Source: Rhizobium sp. NRK18 (lineage in GTDB: Bacteria; Pseudomonadota; Alphaproteobacteria; Rhizobiales; Rhizobiaceae). From it: a stretch of 64,000 bases of DNA. The notes beneath the pieces were generated by a model. The model was not told the origin of the DNA and searched no databases. It saw nothing but the letters and a program-made list of their open reading frames with translations. Numbering within the stretch: position 1 is the first letter of the stretch; each line of letters opens with the position of its first letter. Location: positions 3,253,681-3,317,680 of the forward strand of contig NZ_JANFMV010000001.1 of NCBI RefSeq assembly GCF_024385575.1, given 5' to 3'. The position numbers and the translations under genes are program-made. Shown in pieces: positions 8,114 to 17,203 of this stretch.

Positions 8114-9370
8114 TCAGCCAGGCTGATTTTTGCCAAAGACCGCGTCTTCGAGCCAGCGGTTGGAAAATTTCCGGTGCGGATCGAGTTGTTCCCGCAGCGA
8201 CCTGAAACGCTCGAACATCGGGTAATATGAAGCGACGTCGCGGTTGCAGAAGACCTTTCCCCAATGTGGACGTGCCTTGAAGGGCTCAAGGGCGATTTCG
8301 ATCTCGCGAACGGCGGCTTCGACGGCGGTTGGATCGGCGATCCAGGTGAAATGCATGGACAGCGTGTCCTGGCCGAATTGCGGGCTGAGCCAGAGGTTGT
8401 CGGCAGCCACTGCGCGGAACTCGGTGACTTGAACGAGATGGGCGAAGCGGACGCTGATCGCTGCGACAGCCTTGATGGCCGCGCTCCCGAATTCAAAGGG
8501 AATGTGGAACTCCGACTGGATCTCGTCGCCATTGCTGGGTGTGAAGCCCATTTTGAAATGCGGCAGTCGATCGCACCAGAGCCCCGATTTTCCGAGTTGA
8601 TCCGTCGCATTGACGGGGTCGACCCCGGAGATCGGATGCCGCTTGACGCTTGCAAGCCGCGCACCGTGCATGTCTTCCGGACTGTACACGGCAAGTTCCT
8701 TCCGCTTCACCCAGATCTGTCCCGCGTGATTGCGCCAATGGGTAAAGACGCTGACGCTGTAACCGCCATCCATGATCTCTTCGAGGTTTTCAAAGAGCGC
8801 ATCCCAGCTCAGTCCCTCATAGACATTCTGAACAATGCGGTATTCGGGTTCGACGTCGAGAGTGATCCGGGTAACGACACCCAACGCTCCGAGATGAACG
8901 ACCATGCCCTCGAACTCCGGATCGCCGCGCCTTGTCTCCACGATGGTGCCGTCTGCCGTAACAAACTCGAGGGCGGCAACGCTGGTCGCCAGATTGCCGT
9001 TCTTGCGTCCCGAACCGTGAGTGGCCGTTGCAATCGCTCCGGCGATCGAAATGTGCGGCAGGGAGGCAAGATTATGCACCGCCAGACCATGTGCAGTCAG
9101 ATATGTCGCGAGCTCGCCATAGGTCGCATGTCCGGCAATCGACACCTCAGATTTTTCCGCGTTCAGCACGGGTGCGATCGGAATGCCTGCCAACATCAGG
9201 GCGGTCTCGCCGTCGGCGATGGCGTTGAAAGAATGCCTTGATCCCAGGACCTTGATCGTTCGCGATGACCGGACTGCGCCTTGCAGCTCTTCCATCGAGG
9301 AAGGACTGCGACAATCGCGAAACGAATAAGCAAAGGTCTTGGACCAGTTGGTCTTTGGTGCTGAGGTCAT
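8114..9370 (-). CDS. FAD-binding sugar-alcohol/aldonolactone oxidase (alditol oxidase-like)
   Basis: 418 residues. A PCMH-type FAD domain covers about residues 20-190: LGSRHSFN places a histidine at 46, where alditol oxidase carries its covalent FAD linkage, and ASLPHISIAGAIATATHGSG is the nucleotide-binding segment. The C-terminal half matches the D-arabinono-1,4-lactone oxidase domain and ends with PHWGKVF and the SNRWLED-type tail. The family oxidises xylitol, sorbitol or related polyols with oxygen to give hydrogen peroxide; the exact substrate is not readable. No signal peptide is seen, so it is cytoplasmic. It stands alone beside remnants of sugar genes, perhaps all that survives of a larger sugar cluster. 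Confidence 0.85.
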   Translation of the reverse strand: MTSAPKTNWSKTFAYSFRDCRSPSSMEELQGAVRSSRTIKVLGSRHSFNAIADGETALMLAGIPIAPVLNAEKSEVSIAGHATYGELATYLTAHGLAVHNLASLPHISIAGAIATATHGSGRKNGNLATSVAALEFVTADGTIVETRRGDPEFEGMVVHLGALGVVTRITLDVEPEYRIVQNVYEGLSWDALFENLEEIMDGGYSVSVFTHWRNHAGQIWVKRKELAVYSPEDMHGARLASVKRHPISGVDPVNATDQLGKSGLWCDRLPHFKMGFTPSNGDEIQSEFHIPFEFGSAAIKAVAAISVRFAHLVQVTEFRAVAADNLWLSPQFGQDTLSMHFTWIADPTAVEAAVREIEIALEPFKARPHWGKVFCNRDVASYYPMFERFRSLREQLDPHRKFSNRWLEDAVFGKNQPG

Positions 9371-9469
9371 ACCTTATTCCCGCATCATAGAACGGGAGAG
9401 CTTACCGTAAAACGGCAGGCGCCATAGCTCCCCCTCGCCTGTTTCTTGTGGGCCGGCAATGAAGTTGGT

Positions 9470-10195
9470 CTATTCGATCTCAAAGTTGAAGAAGTGCTGG
9501 GTTGCAAGGGCTGCGGCACCCCGTGCCCATGAATTGGGAACCCAGTCAGGCAGCAACTCCGGTTTTGCAAAGAAAAGATACTTTTCCATCGCGGCCTTGA
9601 TCGGCTCGAGAATGGCGTCACCGAACTGCATGGATTCCCCGCCCGCGACAACAACCTCCGGATCGAAGAGGTTCACCAGATCGGCGAGATGACGTCCGAT
9701 CATTTCACCGGCTGCCGTCATGACGGCGATCGCCTTTTCATCCTTTTCGTCAATGGCAGCCGCAAAATCGGCCCGTGTCGCCTCGAAACCCTTGGCACGG
9801 CCCCAGTCCTCGACCATGGCCGGCTCGGCGGAATGAGCCATGAGGCAACCGCGTCGACCGCATTCACAAAGCCTGCCGCCCTCGACGGCCGTGATATGGC
9901 CAAGTTTGCCGGCAGCTCCATGACTGCCTCGAAACAGTTCGCCGTTGACAACCAGAGAACTGCCGATGCCCGTGCCGACCGCAAGCGTGACGAAATTCTT
10001 GTACTGACGCCCTGCGCCGAAAAGCCTTTGGGCCACGGTGAAGGCGTTTACGTCGTCGTCGATCCACACCGGAACGTGAACCTTTTCGCCGAGTATGTCT
10101 GCGAATGGAAGGTTGTGCCAGCCAAATCGGGGGCTTTGGATGCACACCCCATTCGCGGCATCGACTTCGCCCGGGATCGATACCCCTGCTTCCCT
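9470..10195 (-). pseudogene. ROK-family regulator/kinase, N-terminus deleted
   Basis: Recognisable ROK sequence starts abruptly at GVSIPGEVDAANG and continues to the C-terminus: DDDVNAFTVAQRLFG, LAVGTGIGSSLVVNGELFRG, then GHITAVEGGRLCECGRRGCL, the zinc-binding CxCGxxGCxE-type motif (here ending GCLMA, so the last Glu is absent). The ATP-binding phosphate loop and any HTH domain that should precede are missing. The frame runs on upstream to 10300, but that extension is antisense to a beta-galactosidase remnant and looks like junk. With both N-terminal functions lost, I regard it as a pseudogene; the fragment may still be translated. Confidence 0.7.
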
Positions 10196-10416
10196 CACTT
10201 CCGCACGGTGTCGAGGTCTCGCTCCGCGAGGCCGCTGACCGAAAGTTGCTGTTCGTGCTGAACACGACTGCGGAAACGAAGGAAGTGGAGCTGCCTTCAA
10301 GCACCGATCTCTTGACCGGCAAAGCGCAGAGCGGAATGACCGTGCTTTCGGGATATGAGGTCTTGGTGCTTGAACAGTCTATTCAAGGCGACGCTCGGAA
10401 AACATGGCGTGGCTGA
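10196..10416 (+). pseudogene. C-terminal remnant of a GH42 beta-galactosidase
   Basis: From about 10196 the plus strand reads HGVEVSLREAADRKLLFVLN, then the characteristic tail ending LLTGKAQSGMTVLSGYEVLVLE, which is the C-terminal beta-sandwich domain of GH42 beta-galactosidases of rhizobia. The catalytic TIM barrel is missing. The sequence to its left is the ROK gene on the other strand, so the join is head to head and marks a deletion that took both 5' ends. No start codon with a ribosome site exists for the remnant. Confidence 0.7.
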
Positions 10417-10522
10417 AGGGCAGGCCTGTCGTCAGTTCACGTCAGACGATGGATGACGAAAGGCAGTTGCGGTGGCGGTGTTCGGTTCATCGACAGCACC
10501 GCCGCCGCATGGCGATCAGCCT

Positions 10523-11335
10523 TCAGAGTTCCGGGTGGCGGTTCACGTCCTTGTAGAGAAGATAGCGGAAGCGGCCGGGGCCGCCGGCGTAACAGGCCTG
10601 AGGGCAGAATGCGCGCAGCCACATGTAGTCGCCGGCCTCGACCTCCACCCAGTCCTCGTTCAGCCGGTAGACGGCCTTGCCCTCGAGCACATAGAGCCCG
10701 TGCTCCATGATATGGGTTTCCATGAACGGGATCGTCGCACCCGGCTCGAATGTGACGATGTTGAGGTGCATGTCGTAGCGCACATCGGCGGGGTCGATGA
10801 AGCGGGTCGTGGCCCATTTTCCGTCGGTGTCGGGCATGGCGTGCAGCACGCAGTCTTCCTCATGGGTGAAGATGGCAGGCGGCCGCTCCAGGCCTTCGAC
10901 CATCTGGAACTTCTTGCGTACCCAGTGGAAGCGGACGGCGGACGCGCTGTCATTGCGGAACGTCCAGGCGGCGCCGGCCGGGATATAGGCGAATGAGCCG
11001 GCACGCAGCGGCCGGTCGGTACCGTCGACGGTGATCGTCGCTTCGCCGTCGACGACGAAGATTGCCGCCTGGGCGCGGGCATCGGGTTCGGGCTTCACGC
11101 TGCCGCCACCCGGCGCCACCTCCATGATGTACTGGGCAAAAGTTTCGGCAAAGCCGCTCAACGGTCTTGAGATGATCCAGGCCCGTGTCCGGTCCCAATG
11201 CGGCAGGACGCTCGTGACGATGTCACTCATGACCGTTCTGGGAATGACCGCATAAGCGGTGGTGAACACGGCCTTGCTCGAAAGCGTCTGGGTTTGCGGT
11301 GGCAGGCCACCAACCTTGGAGAAGTATGAGGGCAT
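10523..11335 (-). CDS. allE: (S)-ureidoglycine aminohydrolase (bicupin)
   Basis: 270 residues with two cupin domains. The N-terminal part (YAVIPRTVMSDIVTSVLPHW) and the WVRKKFQMVEGLERP linker are typical of AllE/UglYAH. In the second cupin, the metal-binding residues appear in PFMETHIMEHGLYVLEGK (Glu, His, His) and in the later YMWLRAFCPQACYAGG. The enzyme converts (S)-ureidoglycine to (S)-ureidoglycolate and ammonia in allantoin breakdown, using Mn2+. The other allantoin genes are not in the window; the neighbouring glycerate 2-kinase would take the carbon onwards after glyoxylate. Length is normal for the family. Confidence 0.88.
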   Translation of the reverse strand: MPSYFSKVGGLPPQTQTLSSKAVFTTAYAVIPRTVMSDIVTSVLPHWDRTRAWIISRPLSGFAETFAQYIMEVAPGGGSVKPEPDARAQAAIFVVDGEATITVDGTDRPLRAGSFAYIPAGAAWTFRNDSASAVRFHWVRKKFQMVEGLERPPAIFTHEEDCVLHAMPDTDGKWATTRFIDPADVRYDMHLNIVTFEPGATIPFMETHIMEHGLYVLEGKAVYRLNEDWVEVEAGDYMWLRAFCPQACYAGGPGRFRYLLYKDVNRHPEL

Positions 11336-11532
11336 CGTCAGTCTGCAGCCTTTGCATGTTCACTCTTCCGGCTTTCCCATTCTGCCGGCGAGAGGGTCTG
11401 GATATCGAACGGGTCGAGGATCGAACGAATACACGATCCCGTTTGTTTTAAGAATGGTTTCATGCGTGCGGTCCACCTGCAAGGCAGCATGACAGCAACA
11501 TTTGCAGGCGGCCGTCCTCGCTTGACTTGCCG

Positions 11533-12795
11533 TCAGGTGATCAGGATCGCCCGGAAATCATTGACATTCGTCAGGGTCGGGCCGGTGACGACCTGACCGC
11601 CGATCTTCGCAAAGAAGGTGTGGGCGTCGTTTTCGGCAAGCGCCGTCTTAGCGACCACGCCGTTTTCATGGGCGAGCGCCAGCGTCGCAGGGCCAACGAG
11701 CGCGCCCGCCACCTCTGCCGCGCCGTCGACGCCGTCGGTGTCGCAGGCGATCGCGTGGATGCCGTCAGCACCGTCGAGTGCGAGGGCAAGCGCCAGAGAG
11801 AACTCGGCATTCGGGCCACCGATGCCCTGCCCCTTGCGCGTCACCGTCAGTTCGCCGCCCGACAACAGGAGCACCGGCGGATCGCCGGCACGGCGGGCGG
11901 CGCGAACGCGCAACGCCTCGGCAGCCTGAACGGCGGCAACCTCGCGGGCCTCGCCCTCCAGCGCGTCGCCGAGCATGCGGACTTCGACTCCCGCCGCCCG
12001 CGCGAGCTCGGCGGCCGCCTCGAGCGATTGCCTTGGCGCGGCGTAGATGACGTTTTCCACCCGCGACAGCCTTTCGTCATCGGGCGCGACCACGCGGTTG
12101 GGCTTCTTCAGCGCGGCGAGCACGCTTTCGGGAACGGCCACATTCCACTTTTCCAGGATCGCCAGTGCATCGGCCTGCGACGACGGATCGCCGACCGTCG
12201 GACCGGAACCGATGAAGGCGGGATCGTCGCCGGGCACGTCGGAGATCATCAGGGTCAGCATGCGGGCCGGCCAAGCCGCGGCGGCCAGCTGACCGCCTTT
12301 CACCCGGCTCAGATGCTTGCGAACGGTGTTCATCCTGTCGATCGGCGCGCCGGAGGAAAGAAGCGCGGCATTGACCGCCTTTTTCTCTTCGAGAGTCACG
12401 CCTTCGACGGGCGCGACCAGCAACGCGGAGGCGCCGCCGGAAATGAGCGCCAGCACGAAGTCGCCCTCGCCTGCCCCGCTGACGAGATCGAGCATGCGTC
12501 GGGTCGCTTCCAACCCAGCCTGATCCGGCACCGGATGGGCGGCCTCGACGATTTCGATGCCGCGGCAGGGCCGCTGATAGCCATAACGGGTGATGACCAG
12601 TCCCTCGCACGGCCCCCAAGCGGCCTCCACCGCTTCGGCCATGCGGGCGCTCGCCTTGCCGGCACCGACCACGATGACCCGGCCTTCGGGTTTTTGCGGC
12701 AGGAAGCCCGCCAGCGACCGCATGGGATCGGCGACCTCGACGGCCTTGTCGAACAGCGTGCGCAAGAAGGTTTCCGGCGATCCGATATCAGTCAA
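11533..12795 (-). CDS. ttuD: Glycerate 2-kinase (MOFRL/DUF4147 family)
   Basis: 420 residues starting at TTG 12795, with GGAGG 9 bases upstream. The N-terminal DUF4147 domain is seen in VVGAGKASARMAEAVE, YGYQRPCRGIEIVEAAHPVPD and LALISGGASALL; the C-terminal MOFRL domain in LLLSGGELTVT, GGPNAEFSLALAL and AIACDTDGVDGAAEVAGA. The enzyme phosphorylates D-glycerate to 2-phosphoglycerate; older annotations call it hydroxypyruvate reductase. In rhizobia it drains glyoxylate-derived tartronate semialdehyde and serine-cycle glycerate. Its neighbour is allE on the same strand, about 200 bases away, which fits a shared glyoxylate route though not a tight operon. Confidence 0.88.
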   Translation of the reverse strand: MTDIGSPETFLRTLFDKAVEVADPMRSLAGFLPQKPEGRVIVVGAGKASARMAEAVEAAWGPCEGLVITRYGYQRPCRGIEIVEAAHPVPDQAGLEATRRMLDLVSGAGEGDFVLALISGGASALLVAPVEGVTLEEKKAVNAALLSSGAPIDRMNTVRKHLSRVKGGQLAAAAWPARMLTLMISDVPGDDPAFIGSGPTVGDPSSQADALAILEKWNVAVPESVLAALKKPNRVVAPDDERLSRVENVIYAAPRQSLEAAAELARAAGVEVRMLGDALEGEAREVAAVQAAEALRVRAARRAGDPPVLLLSGGELTVTRKGQGIGGPNAEFSLALALALDGADGIHAIACDTDGVDGAAEVAGALVGPATLALAHENGVVAKTALAENDAHTFFAKIGGQVVTGPTLTNVNDFRAILIT

Positions 12796-12914
12796 CAGTT
12801 CCTACCTCCTGCATGGCGAGCATCGCCCTCGATCTCAAGTCACACCCTGTCGGCCCGCACTTCGGTCAGACTGGCACATGATTCGGATGGAGCGCCAGCC
12901 CATTTGCCGCCACT

Positions 12915-13688
12915 TCAGCCCTGACGCTCATCCATGAAGGTTTGCAGAAGGGCAAGCTGCTCTTCGCGGTCGCGCAGGACGCAGGTCGGACACAGGCTGC
13001 CGCCCTCGACCTTCACATAGCGGCAGCAGCCGCCGCGCAGCCGGAATATCTCGCTGGCGTCGCCGTGCGAGGCGGCGACGCGAACAAAGGCAAGTGCATC
13101 GTTGGCGAATGGGGAACCAGCGGTCTTGACGATCGCCTCGACACGATCCGCCGCCTTTGCCTGGTCCCCGTTCGCCCTGCCGACATCGAGAAAGGCGGAG
13201 GCGATGGAGTCGGCAGCGATCCGCCATTGCGGCCTGCGGCCGAAGCCGGTCCTTGCTCTCAGGGCTTCGATGATCGGCGCAAAGGCGCGCTCCAGTTCGG
13301 GCGCTACCGCGCCTTCCGACGCAGGCCGGACGGACGCGCTCTTTACGCCGAGTTCGAGGCGGGCAGGCATTCCGATTTCTGCGGACACAAGGCGCCATGT
13401 CAGCGCGTTTGGTGCGAAGACCGGGATAACGCCTTCGCGCAGAAGCGCCGCCGCCAAGGCGAGCGTATGGAAATAGGAGTACTGGCCGATGAGATAGGCC
13501 GCCTGCGTTCGCTGATCCATGCCGCGGGCGAAGGAACGCTGGTAGGCCAGCAGGGTGGAGAGCGCCTCGGAGCCGGGATCGGCGAGGTCGGCTACGGTAA
13601 ACCAGTCCCCGTAGAGGGGCGACCAACGCAATCGAAGCGGCGAGGCCTCTCCAAGCCATGCCCAAGCCCGGACCAGTTCGGCCGGCAT
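12915..13688 (-). CDS. FhuF-like (2Fe-2S) siderophore-iron reductase
   Basis: About 257 residues from ATG 13688, chosen because GGAG precedes it by five bases; an ATG at 13736 is in frame. The C-terminus carries the FhuF cluster motif: GGCCRYVKVEGGSLCPTC, i.e. C-C-x10-C-x2-C, which binds an unusual 2Fe-2S centre. The middle is helical, with a YQRSFARGMDQRTQAAYLIG segment typical of ferric-iron reductase FhuF-like transporters' partners. Such proteins release iron from hydroxamate siderophores in the cytoplasm. No siderophore transport genes sit nearby. I see no RirA-type TGA-N9-TCA box in the short upstream region, so iron control is not shown. Confidence 0.75.
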   Translation of the reverse strand: MPAELVRAWAWLGEASPLRLRWSPLYGDWFTVADLADPGSEALSTLLAYQRSFARGMDQRTQAAYLIGQYSYFHTLALAAALLREGVIPVFAPNALTWRLVSAEIGMPARLELGVKSASVRPASEGAVAPELERAFAPIIEALRARTGFGRRPQWRIAADSIASAFLDVGRANGDQAKAADRVEAIVKTAGSPFANDALAFVRVAASHGDASEIFRLRGGCCRYVKVEGGSLCPTCVLRDREEQLALLQTFMDERQG

Positions 13689-13949
13689 GGTCTCTCCGCT
13701 TGAAAGTTCGTCAGTTGAGGCGTTGGCGTCCGGCATTCCACCCGCTTCGGATCGATCGGTTCTGCTGCGCGAGACATACACGCAACGTTGCGGATTGGCC
13801 AAAGATAAATCCGCGCGGGATCGACGGACAGCGCCGCGCGCGCTTGCCACCCCTAGCGAAGAAACGCTAGATTTGCCCGGCGCGGGTCTGCCCGCTCCCA
13901 TCCATTCCGCCTTTCCAATTCCGGAAAGCGCTCCGAACACCGGTGCCTT

Positions 13950-15308
13950 ATGAATGCAATGACTGATGCCGAGACCTTCTTCCGGGACAATCCGGACATC
14001 GAGATCCTGGAGGCCTTCGTCATCGATGTGAACGGCGTTCCGCGCGGCAAGTGGATCCCCCGCGACCGCGCCCTCGACGTGCTCGAAAAAGGGATGGCGA
14101 TCCCGCGCTCCGTCTACGCGCTCGATGTCTGGGGCCGCGACGTCAACGCCGCCGGACTTGCGGAAGGCACCGGCGATCCGGACGGCCTGTGCTTTCCGGT
14201 TCCCGGCACGCTGTCGCGTGTCACCTGGCTCCAAAGACCGACGGCGCAGGTCATGCTCGGCATGCGGGATACGGATGGCAAGGGCTTTTACGGCGATCCG
14301 CGGCAGGTGCTCGCCAACGTCCTGGAGAAATACCGCAAGCTGAAGCTGACGCCCGTCGTCGCCACCGAGCTTGAGTTCTACCTCATCGACCCGGTGCGCT
14401 CGGCGCTCGACCCCGTCAGGCCGCCGAACTCGCGCGAGGGGCGCTGGCAGAGCGGCCAGACGCAGGTGCTGTCGATTTCCGAGCTGCAGGATTTCGAGAA
14501 CGTCTTTCACGACATCGCAATCGCCTGTCGGGCGCAATCGGTGCCGGCCGATACGACGCTGCGTGAAAACGGTCCCGGCCAGTACGAGATCAACCTCAAT
14601 CATGTCCCGGATGCGCTGGAAGCCGCAGACAATGCGCTGCTTTTAAAGCGCATCGTCAAGGGCGTGGCGCGCAAGCACGATCTCGACGCCACCTTCATGG
14701 CCAAGCCCTACGGCCTGCAGGCCGGCAGCGGCATGCATGTGCATTTCTCCGTTCTCGACGAGAATGGCAACAACATCTATGCGGGCGAAAACGGTCCGGC
14801 CGATACGCTGTTCCATTCCGTCGGCGGGCTGCTCGCGAACATGGGAGAGAGCATGGCGGTGTTCGCACCGCACGCCAACTCCTATCGCCGTCTGCGCCCA
14901 AGCGAGCACGCGCCGACCTACGCCTCCTGGGGCATCGACAACCGGTCGGCTGCCGTCCGCGTCATCGTCGCCAGCAAGCCGGCGACCCGCATCGAGCACC
15001 GCGTGGCGGGCGCGGATACCAACCCTTACCTAGTGCTTGCGATGATCCTCAATGCGGCCCTTCTCGGCATGCGCGAGAAAATCCAGCCCGGCGGGGCGAT
15101 TACCGGCGACGACCATGCGATCAGCCATGAGCCGCTGCCGACCAACTGGGACTATGCGCTCGGCAAGTTCGCCAAGTCCGGTTTCGCTTATGCGACCTTC
15201 GGGCCGAAATACCGGGCGCTCTACGCCTCCTGCAAGCAGCAGGAGATTTCCGAATTCTCGCTCCGCGTGACGGATGTTGAATACGACGCTTACATCAGGA
15301 CGGTCTGA
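13950..15308 (+). CDS. puuA: Glutamine synthetase family gamma-glutamyl-polyamine synthetase, copy 1
   Basis: 452 residues. The N-terminal beta-grasp (LEAFVIDVNGVPRGKWIPRD) and C-terminal catalytic domain are complete: ELEFYLID carries a metal-binding Glu pair, GPGQYEINLNH the second, SGMHVHFSVLDENG the third with its His, and HRVAGADTNPYLVLA the Arg and C-terminal ligand. It lacks the adenylylation loop region of true GlnA and groups by eye with PuuA, which joins glutamate to putrescine or other amines with ATP. The FAD oxidase gene begins one base after its stop codon, the usual PuuA-PuuB order. Which amine it uses cannot be read. Confidence 0.85.
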   Translation: MNAMTDAETFFRDNPDIEILEAFVIDVNGVPRGKWIPRDRALDVLEKGMAIPRSVYALDVWGRDVNAAGLAEGTGDPDGLCFPVPGTLSRVTWLQRPTAQVMLGMRDTDGKGFYGDPRQVLANVLEKYRKLKLTPVVATELEFYLIDPVRSALDPVRPPNSREGRWQSGQTQVLSISELQDFENVFHDIAIACRAQSVPADTTLRENGPGQYEINLNHVPDALEAADNALLLKRIVKGVARKHDLDATFMAKPYGLQAGSGMHVHFSVLDENGNNIYAGENGPADTLFHSVGGLLANMGESMAVFAPHANSYRRLRPSEHAPTYASWGIDNRSAAVRVIVASKPATRIEHRVAGADTNPYLVLAMILNAALLGMREKIQPGGAITGDDHAISHEPLPTNWDYALGKFAKSGFAYATFGPKYRALYASCKQQEISEFSLRVTDVEYDAYIRTV

Positions 15309-15309
15309 C

Positions 15310-16614
15310 ATGAACGCACCGACTTCGCTTGCCAACAACCCGGGCCACGCCCCTTCCTGGTATGCCGCCAGCGCCAACGACAAGACCATCCGCCCGACGC
15401 TCGAAGGCGATGTCGAGGCGGATGTCTGCATCATCGGGGCGGGATTTTCCGGGATCTCGGCAGGCCTGACGCTTGCCGAACGCGGCTATTCGGTCATCGT
15501 CCTGGAAGGCAGCCGCATCGGCTTCGGCGCCTCCGGCCGCAATGGCGGCCAGATCGTCAACGGCTACAGCCGCGACCTGAAGACCATCGCTTCGCGCTAT
15601 GGCGAGGAGAAGGCGGTCAAGCTCGGTGCCATGTCGCTCGAGGGCGGCAACATCATCCGCGAACGCGTCGAGACCTATGGCATCGACTGCGACCTCAGGC
15701 ATGGCGGCTTCTTTGCAGCGTTCACCGACAAGCAGATCCGCGAGATGGCAGCGCACAAGGCGCATTGGGAGAAGCACGGTCATGACGGGCTGGAGATGGT
15801 GGCGAAGGCCGACCTGCCCGGCATCGTCAAATGCGATCTCTATGCCGGCGGCATGGTCGATCGCTACGGCGGCCACATTCACCCGTTGAACCTGGTGCTC
15901 GGCGAAGCGCGCGCCCTGGAAAGCCTCGGCGGCCGCATCTTCGAAAACAGCCGGGCGACCGGCGTCGATACCGGCCCCTCGCCCTCGGTGAGAACCGCTA
16001 AGGGATCGGTCAAGGCGAAATACGTGCTCGTCTGCGGCAATGCCTATCTCGGGGAATTGCTGCCGCAGATCGGCAGCCGGATGATGCCGGTGTCCAGCCA
16101 GGTGATCGTCACCGAGCCGCTGGACGAGGCGACGATCACCAATCTCCTGCCTGCGGATTACTGTGTCGAGGATGCCAATTATGTGCTCGACTACTACCGC
16201 CGCACCGCCGATAACCGGCTGCTGTTCGGCGGCGGGATCGGCTATGGCGGACAGGATCCGGCCAATATCGTCGCCAAGATCCAGCCGCATCTGGCCAAGA
16301 CGTTCCCGTCACTGGCGAAGAAGAAGATCGACTTTGCCTGGAGCGGCAATTTCGCACTCACCTTCAGCCGCATTCCGCACATGGGCAAGCTGTCCGACAC
16401 GGTCTACTTCTCGCATGGCGACAGCGGCCATGGCGTGACGACGACTCACCTGCTCGGCAAGATCCTTGGCGAGGCGGTGTCCGGCCATGCCGAACGGTTC
16501 GATGTCTGGAGTTCGCTGCCGAACTTCCCCTTCCCCGGCGGCAAGACCTTCCGGGTGCCGCTGACCGCGCTCGGGGCATGGTGGTACGGCCTGAGGGACA
16601 AGCTCGGAATGTGA
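15310..16614 (+). CDS. puuB: FAD-dependent gamma-glutamylputrescine oxidase-like protein, copy 1
   Basis: 434 residues of the DAO/PuuB family. The dinucleotide-binding start DVCIIGAGFSGISAGLTLAERG is followed by the family hallmark GFGASGRNGGQIVNGYSRD, and near the end HGDSGHGVTTTHLLGK closes the FAD site. It would oxidise the terminal amine of a gamma-glutamylated polyamine, releasing ammonia and peroxide. It starts a single base after the puuA copy, so the two are translationally coupled. Its 3' end meets rirA tail to tail, 18 bases away. The second paralogous pair near 43-45.7 kb is more distant in sequence, suggesting different substrates rather than recent duplication. Confidence 0.85.
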   Translation: MNAPTSLANNPGHAPSWYAASANDKTIRPTLEGDVEADVCIIGAGFSGISAGLTLAERGYSVIVLEGSRIGFGASGRNGGQIVNGYSRDLKTIASRYGEEKAVKLGAMSLEGGNIIRERVETYGIDCDLRHGGFFAAFTDKQIREMAAHKAHWEKHGHDGLEMVAKADLPGIVKCDLYAGGMVDRYGGHIHPLNLVLGEARALESLGGRIFENSRATGVDTGPSPSVRTAKGSVKAKYVLVCGNAYLGELLPQIGSRMMPVSSQVIVTEPLDEATITNLLPADYCVEDANYVLDYYRRTADNRLLFGGGIGYGGQDPANIVAKIQPHLAKTFPSLAKKKIDFAWSGNFALTFSRIPHMGKLSDTVYFSHGDSGHGVTTTHLLGKILGEAVSGHAERFDVWSSLPNFPFPGGKTFRVPLTALGAWWYGLRDKLGM

Positions 16615-16632
16615 CGGCGGATTGCGAAGGCG

Positions 16633-17109
16633 TCAGGCGGCCGGTGCCGCCACGCCTGCACGGACCCGGTCGTTCTCGTCAATGCCGAGCAGGAAGTTGA
16701 TCTGCGGCCGCGCCTTGACGAGGTCGTCGATCGAATATTCCATCAGTACTTCGAAGAATGCGTTCAGGGCTTTGCGCAGCGCCGAATTCAGGCCGCAGCT
16801 GTCGACCAGCGGGCATTCTGCCACGCCGTCCTCGAAGCATTCCGCCATGGCGAAGTTGTCCTCGGTGACCTTGACGACATCGAACAGGCTGATCTTGTCC
16901 GCCGGACGGCCAAGGCGTACGCCGCCATTGCGGCCGCGCACCGTCTCGACGATGCCGGCCTTGTTGAGCGGCTGCAGGATCTTGAACAGAAACAGCTCGG
17001 AAACGCCGTAGGCCTTGGCGATCTCCGGAATGCGGCTCAGCCTGCCGTCATTGGCAGCGCAATACATCAACATGCGCACCGCATAATTGGTCTGTTTCGT
17101 CAGTCGCAT
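16633..17109 (-). CDS. rirA: Rhizobial iron regulator RirA (Rrf2 family)
   Basis: 158 residues, almost motif-perfect. The Rrf2 winged helix spans residues 1-80 (MRLTKQTNYAVRMLMYCAAN, SELFLFKILQPLNKAGIVET). Cysteines at 91, 99 and 105 (CFEDGVAECPLVDSC) are the three ligands of the [4Fe-4S] cluster known from RirA. With iron present the protein represses iron-uptake genes; it loses its cluster and DNA binding in iron limitation. It is transcribed divergently from the fbpA-type iron-binding protein gene, and the shared spacer carries both an Irr-type and a RirA-type box. Start codon and length agree with the family. Confidence 0.95.
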   Translation of the reverse strand: MRLTKQTNYAVRMLMYCAANDGRLSRIPEIAKAYGVSELFLFKILQPLNKAGIVETVRGRNGGVRLGRPADKISLFDVVKVTEDNFAMAECFEDGVAECPLVDSCGLNSALRKALNAFFEVLMEYSIDDLVKARPQINFLLGIDENDRVRAGVAAPAA

Positions 17110-17166
17110 GCCGATCTCCGTTTAAAGTCTTCCGTGGCCGTCATGTTTATATAGTGCCATTCGTAG

Positions 17167-17183
17167 TTTGGAACAATTCCAAA
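17167..17183. promoter_or_regulatory. Irr-type ICE box (perfect 7-bp dyad)
   Basis: TTTGGAA-CAA-TTCCAAA, a perfect inverted repeat close to the iron-control element bound by Irr (TTTAGAA-N3-TTCTAAA). It lies 58 bases upstream of rirA. Repression of rirA by Irr in low iron is known in Agrobacterium and would fit. Confidence 0.65.
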
Positions 17184-17188
17184 ATAGA

Positions 17189-17203
17189 TGAAAATCACAA
17201 TCA
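17189..17203. promoter_or_regulatory. RirA-type IRO box between rirA and fbpA
   Basis: TGA-AAATCACAA-TCA fits the TGA-N9-TCA core of the iron-responsive operator. It lies six bases beyond the ICE box and 90 bases before the fbpA start, so it could serve either promoter. The inner nine bases are not the best consensus. Confidence 0.6.

Noticed and set aside
9470..10300. ROK reading as an intact gene starting at 10300
   Set aside because: The first part is antisense to the GH42 remnant and the ROK homology starts in mid-domain.
12915..14603. Single 560-residue reading of the FhuF-like gene including upstream codons
   Set aside because: The upstream part runs antisense through the glutamine-synthetase-like gene; a ribosome site and normal family length support the shorter start.
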